A DNA stretch of 64,000 nt from Lepeophtheirus salmonis (GCF_016086655.4 NC_052137.2:38026007-38090006), one strand, 5' to 3'. Numbered from the stretch's first letter, positions 21,258 to 33,858 are shown. A program made the numbers and translations. The notes: generated by a model not told the origin, from the letters alone.

Positions 21258-24200
21258 GTAATTTTAACAAGTGCACTGTATACATTTTTAACCGCAATCA
21301 AAAGTTTATCTATTTCAAATTTTGTAAAAATAACTTATTTTTCAAAATTATTTACAATTAATTATGATTTTACATTACCAATTATTTGATGCTGAGTAAC
21401 TTAGAGCTAAAACACTTGATTACTTATTTTAAGAAACTTTTCTACTTTACTATTTATGTTTTTCTAAACCCATTAACGTCGGAAAAGATTTATGAAGGAA
21501 ACCTTTTAATTTAGCTAATATGGATGTAAATACGAGATAAAACTATTTCTCCCGGAAATTGAAGTCCTTTCCCCCAAAAAAAAAAAAAGGTTGTGTTCGT
21601 ATGATCACACTAGGCAGATCTCAATATTTGAAACATAATTTCTATTATGTTTAATAATCGATATGTAATTTTCAAGCATATAGTTTTTTATTTATATATT
21701 TAATTACCACAATTAAGAAGTATTTCAAATGCATTTAAGTTAATTTGGTATAGAATTGCGAATAAATCAGGCTCAAGCTTAGAATTAGGAATCTTTAATT
21801 TTTGAAGAAAAAAAACCGTTATTAACATCGGAAGGTTTAACTATCAGCTATTTAAATTTATCACACATACTCTTTTAAGTGTATATATGGAATATGATAC
21901 TACTTCATATATTCAAATTAAGAAAATACATTTAATCTGGCATCGGTTTAAGTGTATAAAGAATTACCGTGTTCGTATGATCACTATAGACGTTAATATA
22001 ATAACTTCTAAATGTACAAAGACGTAAATAAAAAGTATGACGAATTAACATTCCAAAAAAATTATATAGGAATTTCTCTTTGAAAAACAATTTAAGAAAT
22101 CAGTACAATTAATTGGTCTTTGTAAACTTTAATGCACTTTGATGATTGTTTACTTCATATCTAGCTAATATTGGCTCTCTGCGTTACGGACTGTTTTTTT
22201 AACGTCTTCTCTCTTATCGAATATTCTGCAAAAAAAGCGTTTGGATTCATATCTTATGATACACCCATTTACAAAGACCTTTGGCCAAAGTTCATTTATC
22301 CTCTACATAATATCACCTTTACTTGTTCACTATTTATCACTCTATCTGTTGCAATTGAGAGATACATCGCAGTTTGTCATCCCTTTCTAATACACCATCG
22401 ATTTCAAAACAGTCAAAGATCAGTTAAAAAGAGAACATGTCAATACTTGCTCCCGACTATTCTTGGATCCATTTTAGTGAATGTGCCAAAGTTTTTTGAG
22501 TTTAAAGTCAAGGAAGTGAGGTAAGAGTACATTTAATTTGATATGCAGCCATTTAAATTCTTAACAAAACTATGTCTATATAGACATGCTAAATATACAC
22601 TTTGCAATGAAAGAAAAGGGTTTCAAACTCTTAACGTCATATTCAGTTATAGCATTGGCAATCCTAATTGGCTAACTCGTAAAATGATAATGGGGATAAC
22701 AGATACAAAGGGGCCCAAAACCATATCGAAATATGGGGAACTTTTATTTTTGAAGTCTCTAACCCTTACATTAATAGAACGAAAGAAAATACATTAAAAC
22801 CTGATGTAAGCTTGCGATGCACAAAGCGCCTTATCCAGTTCTCATGTAAGAATTTTATAGCATGAAAAGCTATATATTGAGCGGAGTAATAGATAATAAG
22901 TCATGAAAAAAGTATATATTTTTTAGCTCTTGAGGAGTGAACTTCCATTCTACTATGTTCCATTAATTCCAACCCTGATTGAAAACTTTATGTGTGAGCA
23001 TTGAAGACGGAAAGTAACCTCGAAGATTTGTTCCAGAGTTATAATTAATATACCTTTTTGGACTCAGAGTAGAATTGAGGATTGACATCGGAGTTATTCT
23101 TGCCTATACCCTTGTGTATTTCCTTCTCCCTCGTCCAAACGGTTTGTATCAGATCTAATTAAACGTCATATCAGCTAAGCTGATCTTCTCTTAAACATTC
23201 TACAAATTTTCAGTATTATCAGATTGATTTTTTAATAATAAAATACAGCTGATTGTCATCACTATGCAGAAAATCAAAAAACACAAAATCAATTTGAAGA
23301 ATGTGAGGAAGGAGAGCAGCTTATCTGTCATGACATTTTATTAGATCAGCTGCAAGCAACCGTGAGAGGAAGGAAATCTATACAAATCCCACTCCGTATA
23401 TAGCAAGGACATATACTCTGATGTCGATCCTCAATTCTACTCCGAGTCCAACAAGGACTTGCACTCATAACTGCCCATCAAACCCTCATTGTTACTCTTT
23501 GTCTTTCACGCACTATTGATATCTTTATACTTAGATGTTCTCTCTTCAAGAATAAAATAAAAATGGTAGCAGCTTTGAAATTTAAAAAATCCTGTTCAGA
23601 TTACCAATTAAAAGATGCTGCTTCTGTTCTTCAGGACATCTGAAAATATATCTGACATTCGGAAATGAATGTTATCCTGTTATTGCTTCTACGTAAATTT
23701 GATTCTTTACTGTGATTTTTATCCACTATTTTCAACTATTGAATTGTTTTAAAGGTTCTAGGGGGAAGTAGCACTTTTCGAAACTTGATCATTTTCTTTT
23801 GCCTGAACACTAAACATATGTTTGACTGTATATGATATTGGACGTATAAATAAGAATAAATTTGGCTAAAAATTACATTTTTAGGATATTTGGGTACATT
23901 TTAAACCCTATGTATCTGTTCCTATCATATTCCTATTTCATTTTTATCTCGTTTATATTTTAAATATAATTCAATAATCTTGGAAATTTTCAGGTCATAT
24001 TCTCTTTCTATTCGTATGTTATAAAAAGTTAAAGATTTCACCTTTTTAAGACAAGTCTATGCCATTTTTTTCTTTTGTTTTATTGAACAATTTGGAGAGG
24101 AGAAATAACACCACAAAAAGTATTGAAGCGGAAAAACCTTCTGAAAAGTTGTGAAGCAATGAAAACGTCATCCCACGGACCTGAAACTTATTTTTACTAT

Positions 24201-27200
24201 TTTCTAGGTGAACTTAAGTTTACCTTAATAAGTATGAATTGTAGATCCATAGCAAAGTTTACCTGGAATTTCCCTGCACTTATTTCATTTTTTTTATTTA
24301 TTAATCTATTAGAGGAATCTATTGCAATAAACAACAGACAGATAGACAAATTTTACTATAATTATATATACAAATGTTTGCTACTCCCTTTTCTTTTTTG
24401 ATATGACGGGCTGAGCTTTAGCTACTTACGTTAGTCACTATATTTTCGTTCCTTGGATTAAGTAGTGACGGAGTTCTAAAAATTTTATCTCACACTCAAA
24501 TAAAAGGCCTCGACAGATAGCCAGAAAAACTTGCTTGATTCATATACTGATTATATGTTTGTTACTCATTATTAGAGATGTGGAAATGCACATATTTTAA
24601 AGCATGCACAGATACAATTAAACAATTTCTGAGTACATTTTATTAACATCCCAGTTGTAACTCGTAAAACGGATTGTATCCTTGCACTCTTAGAAATGTT
24701 CACCTTTTCGTTTCTCTACTCATTATCAAAGAATGGTATCCAAACAATTCTATGGTGAATTCCCCCCTATACAAATAATCCAATTTCAAATTTAAAGACA
24801 AAAATAAAGTCAGTCGAATTTTTTGCATATCTATATTCTATTAACATTGTATTTTCTATATATTTGCTAAATTAATACACAAAATAAGCAATAGATAACA
24901 AAAAAACGTTTATCAATTTCAAAAGAAATAAATATTCAAAATGTAATGGACGACCTGCAAGCTGTTGAATGATCTCTATTCGGATGAAGTGTTCTTCATC
25001 TTTTAAAAGTTCGAGAAACTTCCAGAAAACTGGATGGCATGGAACAATTTTCGCGGTAAACCGACAGTGTCTCCCTTACACATATTTGTTTGTCAGTGGT
25101 AATTCGTCGTCCGTTTGATTGAACATGTTCTACAATTTGATGGAAAATCTAGGACTACCACTATACCACTTCGTCTATAAGTAGAACTTGACCACTGGTT
25201 TGAATGTATATTGCGACGAAAAGGCTACCAATGTAAGGCAACAATCAAGATCAACGAAAACTATGAAATTATTGAACAAATCAACGATCATAATCATGCT
25301 GCATTTCAAACTTGGGCACAAGTGACTATTATGATAGCCAATATTAAGAGAAAAGCTTAAATTATATCTACAAAATTAATAAACCGTAAATGATGATGTT
25401 GCTGCTAATCTTTCTACAATTGAAATGATGTGAAGAAATATCCGAAAAGTTAGGGAAAGAAATGACCTATTCCCTATGCTATTAAGGAATTTTTCCGGGA
25501 ATCGCAAAGAAGGTATCCCTGTAAAAAAATATCACAATAATGATAGTGATTAGAAAAATCATTTCATTATTTTGTGAGTCGAACGGGTTTCAACATCTTC
25601 CTCTAGAAGAAAAATTCTCACCTATCTTTGATGTAAATTGATTTAAAAATGTTTAATAAAATAAATATATCTGAAATTAAATATAATTAGAATATTTCCT
25701 GGTATAAATCTATTTTAAATGTAAAAGGTTTTCTTCTTTAAACTTTCTTCCCCCTCAAAGAAAAAAAAATTAGAAGGCATCTGATATTAAAAAGGGTCTT
25801 AACCCATAACTTCCCGAGTATTGAAATCGTTTGAATTTTTTGAGGAAATTTTGTAATGTAGCTTCCATTAGTATGTTTATTAATATTTAGAATCATTTTT
25901 TCATTGAAAGTGTCACCTGTGCCTTTGGTGGGCATGTACATATTTAAATATAAATGATAATAAATAGGCCCATGATTAATTTTCGTATTCTTTTTTTCAA
26001 AGTTAATTTTATTACGATAAATAAAAAATATTTTATGATGTACATTGATAGAAATTATTTAAAAAGTGTTGAATACGGTATTTTTGAAAACAATTTTACG
26101 AACCTACGTCACACTTTTTGCATTTATGTATACATCTTGGCAAACAAGATGCACACACATTTCGCTTATTTGTTTTGACAATTAGCAGCTCTACATTGTC
26201 GTAAAGTAGATAAAAAATATTTGTTTTATGCTTTAAGTTTGATAAAATAATGGTGTGAATATTTTAACCATGATTGGTTACCTATGATTTTGTACATACT
26301 CGTGTAAAATCATTTTTTTTTAATATTTTGTTTCTCCTTTCAATTTAAAATTACACTACTAGGTATTTCTTTAAAAACGCCATGCTTGAATCATTTGCAC
26401 ATTTTAAAACCAATAATAAAATAACTAGTACCATTTTTTTCTTCGTATACTTATTGCATAGTTTAAAATATATTATCCAATAGGTTAACTTCTCCGTAGT
26501 TTTGCAAATTTTGAAAAAATTAAGCTGATTTACTTCAAGGTTTTTTCTTCGTATCTCTCGAATATTGATTGCACTTTCCAATTGCATCTTTTTCAATAAA
26601 ATTAAATATGTTCAGACGTTTCTACATATTATTTGTAGTTCCGTTTATGGTTCCATAGAGAATTAAAACTTTCCAAAAGGGATCGTAGAGATTTGGATAG
26701 TTTTGTTGGCAAAATGTGTTACAGTAAAATTTTGAATTTTTATAGGGTGGAATTTTACATTGGATGGGATATTTGGGTGGGGTCTGTTTTCTCATAACAT
26801 TTCTAATTCGTTTTAGCTTTCGACCTTAGTTATAAGATGGTTTTCTCGTTCTATTTGTCTACAAAAAAAAACCCTCTTATATAAATCTATGTTTACATGT
26901 ACTTGTTTAAATACTATAGAAATACTTTATTTTTATTCCTTCCATTTAGTTTTGTTTATTTATTTTAACCAACGGCGATAAACAAAGCCCATATAGATCG
27001 ACTTATTTATAAAAATTAAAAAATTATCATTCTTAATTATAGTGATGCATTTATAATACAAATATTAAAATAGAAAAGACAAAAACATAAAAAGACAGTG
27101 CCTAGGAAAATATACACAAAATCGCTTGAGGTCATTTTCACTTCTCTGGGGAAAGTAAAAAGGTATTTTGTTCCAAAGAATAATAAATCTGTTATAGATA

Positions 27201-30200
27201 CTATCCTTAAAAATGTCAATCTTTGGTTTTGGTACGTAGATGGTGTTTTGAGTGGAGAGTCTCATTTTGATAAATAAATATAGCCTTTTATTTATTATCC
27301 AGGTTGGGGTAGATAGGTTAATTTTGTTGCTTAAAATTCGGTGTTGTGTAATTATATCTTTAATTGTACGTCTATGAGACAAAGTGATGATGCCAAGTCT
27401 TTTGATTTTGCATACGTGGTTCTCGTTATCTCCCAATGAAGGAAAAAATGATACAAACCTGGCTTGCACCTTTTCTAAAGAATCAATCTAGTAACTTCTT
27501 GAAGATTCAAGATCTCAGATCCGTACGTTAAAACCAAGAGGACAAAAAGTTTAAATAGTTTTACCATAAACAAAGGGTCACGAGTTTTAAAGCTTCTTTT
27601 AATAATTCCCAGATTACAATTGGCCTTCTTTATAATGTATTGAATATGCCTCTTAAATTTCAAATCACGAGAGATGTAGATTCCTAAGTCCAAGTAATAA
27701 TCTATCACCTTAAGACTTGGGTGGATGAACTCTTTTCTGGAGAAGTAGGCCACATTTATTTATATTTATTGGCTTACTCCAAGTTACACTCCGGATAATA
27801 AATTCGGTAAAGACATCGTCGACAGAGTTTAAGTCAGGGCATATGATTTTCGTATCATCCCTGTATAAGAATGTATCTTCTCTTCGAAGTCGTCCAAGTA
27901 AACTATCTTGTGGAACAGATAAAGTAACGTCACTAGGCTAGGAACTTGTTATTTGTTTTTTTACAAACATGGCTTGAGTTTCATCGAAATTGGGATTTTA
28001 TTTTCGTCTAAGTCATCTTGATGATGAGCAAGAAGCTCATTATCGGAGTTCAACAAACATTTTCCAAGACAATTGGGATCTTTTTTAATTGATTCTTCGT
28101 TATCCCTATTTTCATCGGGTTTGCACATAAGAATCTTCGTATAGAATTACATAAACACCTCTAGAAGCATCTGAAGAGTCATATATATAAAGCAAAAAAT
28201 CTGTTGAAGATTCAAATTTTAATTTCTATAATTATTGATTATAATAAACTTGAACACTGATGTGAATTAATTGTTCTTTAGATACACTTTAAAAATAGAA
28301 ATATTTGCAAAAGTATGTTAGAAAAATAAGATATTTCTGGGGATATATATGTACGCAGAAAATTGAGATATTATTCAATAATAATAATTATAAAATAAAA
28401 CTGTAGCAAAAATAATTCATGTATGAGGCACATATCAATACCTAATTTTAAAGAATGAAAATCAAAACTAAGGTTTATTCCGTTTAAAGTTCAGAATGTT
28501 CGAGCTTGCTCCAGTAAGATCCACAATGCAAAGATCTAGAAACTATAGAGAACTTATTGTGTACAAATTTAATTAAGAAGAAAGAAAATGAAATAAGAAT
28601 TGTTGTTGAAGTGGGCATCATGTTTCCTACAGATCAAATAAATTGATGCTTTTAGTATTGTTTGTATCTACAAACATTATCTCAAAAAAGGTATTTTTAA
28701 CATAGATATATGTACGTATGGGAAGTAATGTTTTAATTCAGTAATCTTAGATGTAGGTATGTATTGCAATTTATGTTAATATATTTACCATTGTCAACAA
28801 AAATAGTATAATGCTTTCCATAAAGCTAAAAAAAATATATGTCTTATCATTTCTTGGTAATAATACAAACATGGATAATGACAAAAAATCCTTGTAGCTC
28901 AGTAAACGACAGGATATAAATAGCCCTTCTTTTTATGTTTTGTCTCTTTTTGTAAGAACAAAAATGCTTCAAAATGCAAGTAAACTAAAATTACACTATG
29001 CAACAAAATGAAGGTCGTGGAGCGTCCATAGACTAAAGCCTAGATGTATTGTAGTATTTAAGCCGTCGAACACGAAAATGACCATTAAAACTTTCAATCT
29101 CTACAGGGTTGGACTTTAAAGCCTTTAAAAAAGTTTTTAGGGTATAACTACGATTCAGTGCCATATTTCGACGTGAAAGAACTATATAGATGAAAATCAA
29201 AGTAAATAGCAAATTGATCCAAACATGTCAGCATTTAAAAAACGAACTATTTATTACTTAATCTTGATAAAAATTAATAAAAAATGTATATAACCGCCAA
29301 AAAATCAAGTAAAATGAAGGATCTTATTTAGAAGGCTAATATCTTTTTATTTTCCCCTCAATTTAAATCACAGCTGAAATAATATAATATACCTTATATT
29401 TTAATTTGAAAAAAAAAAAAAAAAAAATGTTTAAAAAAGGTCAATTTTGATTGATTTTTGGTCAATTAAGTTTTTAATATTTATTAAAAAGTTAATAAAA
29501 TAAGCTACTAAGGCTGTGTTGAATAGAGATCACAATAATATTCGGGGGGGGGATGAATTGATTATGAGTTTTTGAGTAACTATACAATTAATAATTTAAA
29601 TGTGAGGGGTTACTCACCTAAATAGGGGCCTTAGCCCTCTCAATCTTTAAAATAATACAAGAGGGAAAAGTTGCATGATTACTGATGATGTATTCAACCA
29701 TATATTACGTCATTTTTATGTAACTTCCTCTCCCCCATGATTAATAGAAATACAAGGTTATACCATAACGTGTGTAAGACGGATGTTTGCCTTTCAAAAC
29801 GCTTTTTAATATTGACGTCATAGTGTATGAGTGATTTCATGTTCGGTCAAAATCTGTGTTTCTTATCCAACAATTGGTACGATACATGAAATTGACAATT
29901 ATAGTAAAAGTGACGTTATAGACTATGATTGGTTGCGTGGTTTGTCAAAATTTGTGTAACTTGCCAAGTAGTTGGTACGATACATCAAATTGAAAATTCT
30001 AGAAAGTCCGATTACATGATGATCTAATCTTATATTTCTATTAACCTTGCACTCCCCCTCTTTTGAGTTGGTTACTTTTAACTAAAGTTGCCATTTTTGT
30101 AATGAAAATACTAAGTTGAGTAATTTAAAAAGGAAAAACGATTGGTGTACGTGTATTTTCCGTTTTTATTATTCATTATTAAATAAGTTGAGGTGGTTTT

Positions 30201-33200
30201 GATCTCGAAATGAATATGAATTTAAAAATAATTACCGTTTTTTTGTTGCTCCACTAATGCTTGATGGTGAAATCGTAGTATTGGCTTTGTTATATTGGGG
30301 TTTCCCTGAATTATTTATATTCATTTTTTTGTATATGTCTCCTTTTTCTATTGTTATCGTTTTTTCTTATGGTTTACACGAGGGAGTTGCGCTCTCATTA
30401 TATACACTCGGTAGAGGTTTTGTTAAAATTGTATAGAAAGTTCTTCTCTTTATAGTCCCCCCCCCCCTAAAACAACAATATCTAGTTTCTATATACATAT
30501 GACAGGCAGCTGATGTTAATAAGGGTAGCCATTAAGTAAAACCAATTGTATAGCTCCCATCTTCTCCTTGCCCTTTTTTATCAACTCTACTTATGACTAT
30601 AGATCAAAAATAATATCATCGCCCAATATGTTAAATTAATAAAACCGGAAATCAATATGTTAATCTTGACAATTTGAAAATGCTTGAGAGGAGAGCTGCA
30701 TAGCCATAATGACGTGTCATTAAATTAGCTGCAAGAAGCCGTGAGAAGAAATAATTAAACACTTACTGTACTCCATATCTAGCAAATTAGCTAATTTTCT
30801 AATGCTAACTGTCTGACATCCGAGATGGAAAAATATATTTTTATATTCTGGAGTCTAGAAAGGAAAATTCAGTAATTCACTAACCTCCAACACTAATGAC
30901 TAAACGTTAGGTAATTTGCTTAAAAGTATTAGATTATTTTGTTGAACAACTCGATAAAGTTAAGGAAATAGTCTTAGTTACAACAACATTTATATTATAT
31001 TCGTTAATCTAATTTTTTTTTTTTTAATTCTAATTATACTCTTTGGCATGTTTCAATTTTGTTTTATCGTTGCTTCAAATAACTATTTTTGTCATTGCTA
31101 CATTACGATCCAAATTGTTTTTTATTACGAAAATACACCCAATATTAAGAATATGTTGATGTTATGTAATAAGAACGAAATGATCATGTTAAAAACATAA
31201 CGGACATAGATCTTAATTTGCCACTTATCTTCAATATAATAAATATAGAATTCAATGAATTAGTTTGCCTATACTACGAAATTTCTTAATAAGAAGGATT
31301 TTTAAACCTCTAGAATACACGGTTGACAGAATTGAAATTGTAAAATAGTATTTGCATTTCCAAAACGAAGTAGAAGATAAAAAAAAATAATAATAATGGT
31401 AAACAGATAAATAAAGAATCTAAATTTTGCTGAATATCTTTCATCGTATTATTTTTAACTTATTTGTCCACTCAATACTAAAACAATGGTGTAACTATTT
31501 TGTTATATTTTACCTATAATCTTCAATAAAACATCTTATAATTAGCTCTTATGGCAAAAATTTACTAATTATCAGTTATTTATTTATTTGGAGATCCAAG
31601 ATCTTCATTGAAGTATTATAATAATACAATAAAGTCCAGTTACAGTGTTTAAAAGAGGATTCCCTACCAGAGTTGAGAGTTGCAATGGCATTCATATATT
31701 CCAAAAGTAGAATTTTATGGAACTTCCTTTTTTATTATAGATGTATACAACGATTCCGTAGAAGACGTGGAGGCATTGGTCTATCTAATGCTTCGTGGTT
31801 AAGATACATCTAAATCAGCATGAGTTACTTCACACACAGTTCAACATTAGTATTTGAATAATAATCAACTACTTTATAAGTAATATTTTGGTAATCTGAT
31901 AAGCTATTTGAAAAAGTTAGCAGTAGAATGACTTATTCTTTCGATGGATCTTAACCACGGTCACTTCCATCTTTGGTAATGATGTTATTGTGAAAGAGGC
32001 CTGGCTTTTTGTAATTGATACCTGAATACATTTATGTCACACATATAATATATATCATATTGAATCTCAAAGTTTTGGTACCTAAAATTCAATAAAAGAG
32101 ATTAATATTTTATATAAATTTTTTATCCAGAATGAAAATATATTTTTTTAATTCTAATAATCTCAAATGAAATATTCTAGATGCCCAAAAGTAATGTTGC
32201 TAATATTAATTTAAAAATAATAATTATCTATATGTTTTCCTTTCTTTTAACTCAAGCAAGAATTTGCAAAAATATAAGGAATTTAAATGGTTTAATTATG
32301 AGTCTATGTCAACTCTGTAACATGCAATAAGATTCGTTTAATATTTGGAGTAGCATTTTTACCCCTATACACTAATTATGTAAAAAGAGGATGTTTACTA
32401 ACAGAGGGATTTATGTGTACGTAAATCATATAAAATTATTATGTTGGAATCATACTTTATTGTTGTAAACAATATAAGTCAATATTATACAAAGTTTAGC
32501 ATGTAATTTTTTTTAAATTTGTATATTATAAATGATAATGGACAATGTTCAATTTCTATTTCAGCGTTCCAGAGTACTCAAAATCCATATTTCCGACAAA
32601 TCTTCGACTTTCAAACATGTACCAAGTCTATTACATCAACTGGACACGTGCTTTTTTTACTGCATTCATTCCGTTTATTCTTTTAATTCTACTTAATGGA
32701 AAAATAGTTAATCAAATAAAAAAAGCAGATAAATTTATTAGTGTAAGTTCATTAATCATCTTTTTATTTATAGTCTTAAAGTTAAGGAGGAGATACTTTT
32801 TATATTATTTAGTGTTTTGCATACTTTTAGTGACATTTTATCGGATTAAGATATTGTGTAATTACTAGAGTTGTTAAAATAGAGATTCGAGGAAGGACGT
32901 ATTATCTGCTACTCCAATTTATAAAAGAGCTTTAAAGTTGTATTGGCCTCTGAGTATATCCCTAAAATGACCCCTATTAAAAATGCAGTTGGAAATGTTA
33001 TAAAACGTGAGTAAAATTTGTATTATGGTGAGTCGGCGGTTGTTGGTACAAATTTAGAGTACTTCATAACAGAAAAAAAAAAGTATTCTAAAAATATGAC
33101 TTTTATTCAACAAGTTCATGCCCAGGTCATCTTAGAATATTTTAACAAAATAGATATACATTAAAAAATTTCACTCGCCCATAAAAACAACAGTCTTAGA

Positions 33201-33858
33201 CATAGCCCTAGTTAAAAGCTTATACATATAGATGACAACTATTCTTGTATGGATGAAGATTTCCTTAAAAATTGGAATATTATCAAACCAGACTTATGTT
33301 CAAAATAATAATTTAAATTTTTTTTTCTAAACTACAAAAATATTATCTCTTATTCGTTTGCAGGAGTCAACAAACTCTCAAAAAAGTGAGACAAAATTAG
33401 CACGCATCCTCGTATTGCTCGTCTTTTCCTTCCTCATTTGCAATTTAGGAAAAGTTGTTTTGAACATTTATGATATTCACATGCTTGGAACGATTGAGGC
33501 CTGCTCTCAAGCTCAACTTACATTTAAATCTCCCTTCTGGGTGGTCATTATGATATCAGTCAATCATCTACTTTTTGTTATGAATTCAAGCACAAACCTT
33601 ATTCTTTTTTCTGTCATTGGAACTCAGTTCAAAATGACTCTTCTCACGATTCTGCGACTTCGCTCAGTTCCAAAACAAACCATAAGGTAAAGTGATATAA
33701 CAATACCCTTTACACATTCACTTACGATACATCCTTTTATCAATAGGAAAAATTACGTACTTAATGACAATCCTCATGTTAAAACTCATTTTGACAAAAA
33801 TTCATTCAAATCAACGTACAATCATTCTGTAAGAACTACGAATATAGATTTATGTTAG
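21048..33858 (+). CDS. Rhodopsin-family GPCR, FMRFamide-receptor-like, five exons, 392 codons
   Basis: I read the CDS as join(21048-21257, 22165-22520, 32565-32742, 33364-33686, 33747-33858), with GT-AG introns and consistent phases (0, 2, 0, 2). The product is a plasma-membrane seven-helix receptor. Two NSS sequons (N5, N20) lie in the N-terminus. TM1 is about 31-60 with the G-N motif (IIGNILTIIVL); TM2 has LALCVTD with the conserved Asp79; TM3 ends ERYIAVC (135-141); TM4 is about 162-180; TM5 about 208-233; TM6 holds FSFLICNLGKVVLNIYD; TM7 holds MISVNHLLFVMNSSTNLILF in place of NPxxY. The NSSxN form and the F-IC-x-K form of TM6 are typical of arthropod FMRFamide-receptor-like peptide GPCRs. 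Neither the usual TM3 cysteine nor an ECL2 cysteine is seen. The ligand is unknown. Intron 2 is 10 kb and full of mobile-element relics. Confidence 0.88.
22165..22520 (+). CDS. GPCR exon 2
   Basis: Codons 71-188 plus two bases: TM2, TM3 with ERYIAVC, TM4 and the start of the second extracellular loop. Acceptor cttcatatctag|CTA, donor GTGAG|gtaaga, phase 2. Joining exon 1 to this acceptor restores NVFNQLILALCVTD, the usual IL1-TM2 transition. Confidence 0.87.
22955..23530. repeat. Two head-to-head family A fragments in GPCR intron 2
   Basis: 22955-23235 is an inverted and 23275-23530 a forward copy of the family A terminal arm. They share ttgaggattgacatcgg/ctctgatgtcgatcctcaa and agatcagctg-type blocks in opposite orientation. 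The repeat termini face one another across about 40 bases, so transcripts could fold into an imperfect hairpin of about 200 bases. Confidence 0.6.
24940..25560 (+). pseudogene. FLYWCH zinc-finger/MULE-like transposon relic in GPCR intron 2
   Basis: The plus strand encodes WFECILRRKGYQCKATIKIN followed by DHNHAA. The W-x-C-x(8)-C spacing and the closing H-x-H are those of a FLYWCH-type zinc finger, a domain common in arthropod Mutator-like element proteins. A later in-frame block (NLSTIEMM, RNIRKVRERNDLFP) resembles the region that follows the finger in those proteins. No DDE catalytic domain remains and stops are frequent. Confidence 0.65.
25960..27030. other. Intronic DNA without recognised features
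   Basis: Part of GPCR intron 2. AT-rich; no exon-like frame or repeat terminus identified. Confidence 0.4.
27040..27930 (-). pseudogene. Non-LTR retrotransposon RT relic in GPCR intron 2
   Basis: On the minus strand, antisense to the receptor, the frame FLYRDDTKIICPDLNS (about 27875) is the RT catalytic box with YADD changed to YRDD. It is followed by a short frame break, then YLDLGIYISRDLKFKRHI and LVLTYGSEILN (27753-27475). After another break comes QARFVSFFPSLGDNENH and HRRTIKDIITQHRIL (27469-27065). This is the RT thumb and C-terminal domain of a CR1/jockey/R1-type LINE. The 5' part is missing. Confidence 0.78.
29030..29245 (-). pseudogene. Unassigned coding relic, partner of 767-990
   Basis: A minus-strand open frame of about 61 codons contains FIYIVLSRRNMALNRSYTLK, KALKSNPVEIESFNGHF and RVRRLKYYNTSRL before a stop. 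Similarity to 767-990 is visible at both base and codon level. It lies in GPCR intron 2, antisense. The family is not recognised; a fragment of a transposon-encoded protein is most likely. Confidence 0.4.
29745..30040 (+). mobile_element. TTAA-flanked MITE with internal tandem duplication
   Basis: Perfect TTAA at both sides (29741-29744, 30041-30044) and inverted ends TAGAAATACAAGGTTATACC / TAGAAATATAAGATTAGATC (reversed right end). TTAA target duplication is the piggyBac mode. Inside, about 29814-29909 is repeated at 29910-30006 (tgacgtcatag...ggtacgatacat...). Related copies are at 40923-41119 and, reversed, at 44543-44789. It encodes no protein. Confidence 0.8.
30640..30790 (+). repeat. 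Family A fragment in GPCR intron 2
   Basis: Starts aaatcaatatgttaatc and continues tgacaatttgaaaatgcttgagaggagagctg, matching the terminal arm of family A. Confidence 0.6.
30800..32540. other. 3' part of GPCR intron 2, nothing recognised
   Basis: AT-rich. No further exon of the receptor was seen between exons 2 and 3, although a short exon encoding more of the second extracellular loop could be missed. Confidence 0.4.
32565..32742 (+). CDS. GPCR exon 3
   Basis: Codons 190-248 after the split serine codon: end of the second extracellular loop (FPTNLRLSNMYQ), TM5 and the start of the third intracellular loop. Acceptor atttctatttcag|C, donor AGT|gtaagt, a perfect consensus, phase 0. The continuing frame into the intron is hydrophobic noise. 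Confidence 0.85.
33364..33686 (+). CDS. GPCR exon 4
   Basis: Codons 249-355: third intracellular loop, TM6, third extracellular loop and TM7, then the juxtamembrane helix (IGTQFKMTLL). Acceptor ttattcgtttgcag|GAG, donor ATAAG|gtaaag, phase 2. If intron 4 were retained, translation would stop two bases after the donor GT. Confidence 0.86.
33747..33858 (+). CDS. GPCR exon 5 (C-terminal tail)
   Basis: Codons 356-392 and TAG at 33856-33858: a polar tail beginning KNYVLNDNPH and ending TTNIDLC. The intron before it is only 60 bases (33687-33746, gtaaag...caatag), a typical short arthropod intron. The frame is open from acceptor to stop in an AT-rich region, which supports the exon. Confidence 0.72.

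Noticed and set aside
21258..21389. Extension of the exon 1 reading frame into ILTSALYTFLTAIK
   Set aside because: Follows the donor gtaatt; joining to exon 2 gives the canonical TM2, so the extension is intronic.
24123..24401. 92-codon frame in GPCR intron 2
   Set aside because: No splice sites that fit the receptor phases and no recognisable domain; ends in aromatic low complexity.
28893..28915. tRNA-like A box (tagctcagtaaac)
   Set aside because: No B box or acceptor stem within tRNA distance.
32743..32868. Extension of the exon 3 frame beyond the donor
   Set aside because: Follows a perfect gtaagt; hydrophobic stretch is AT-rich intron translation and would add an eighth helix.
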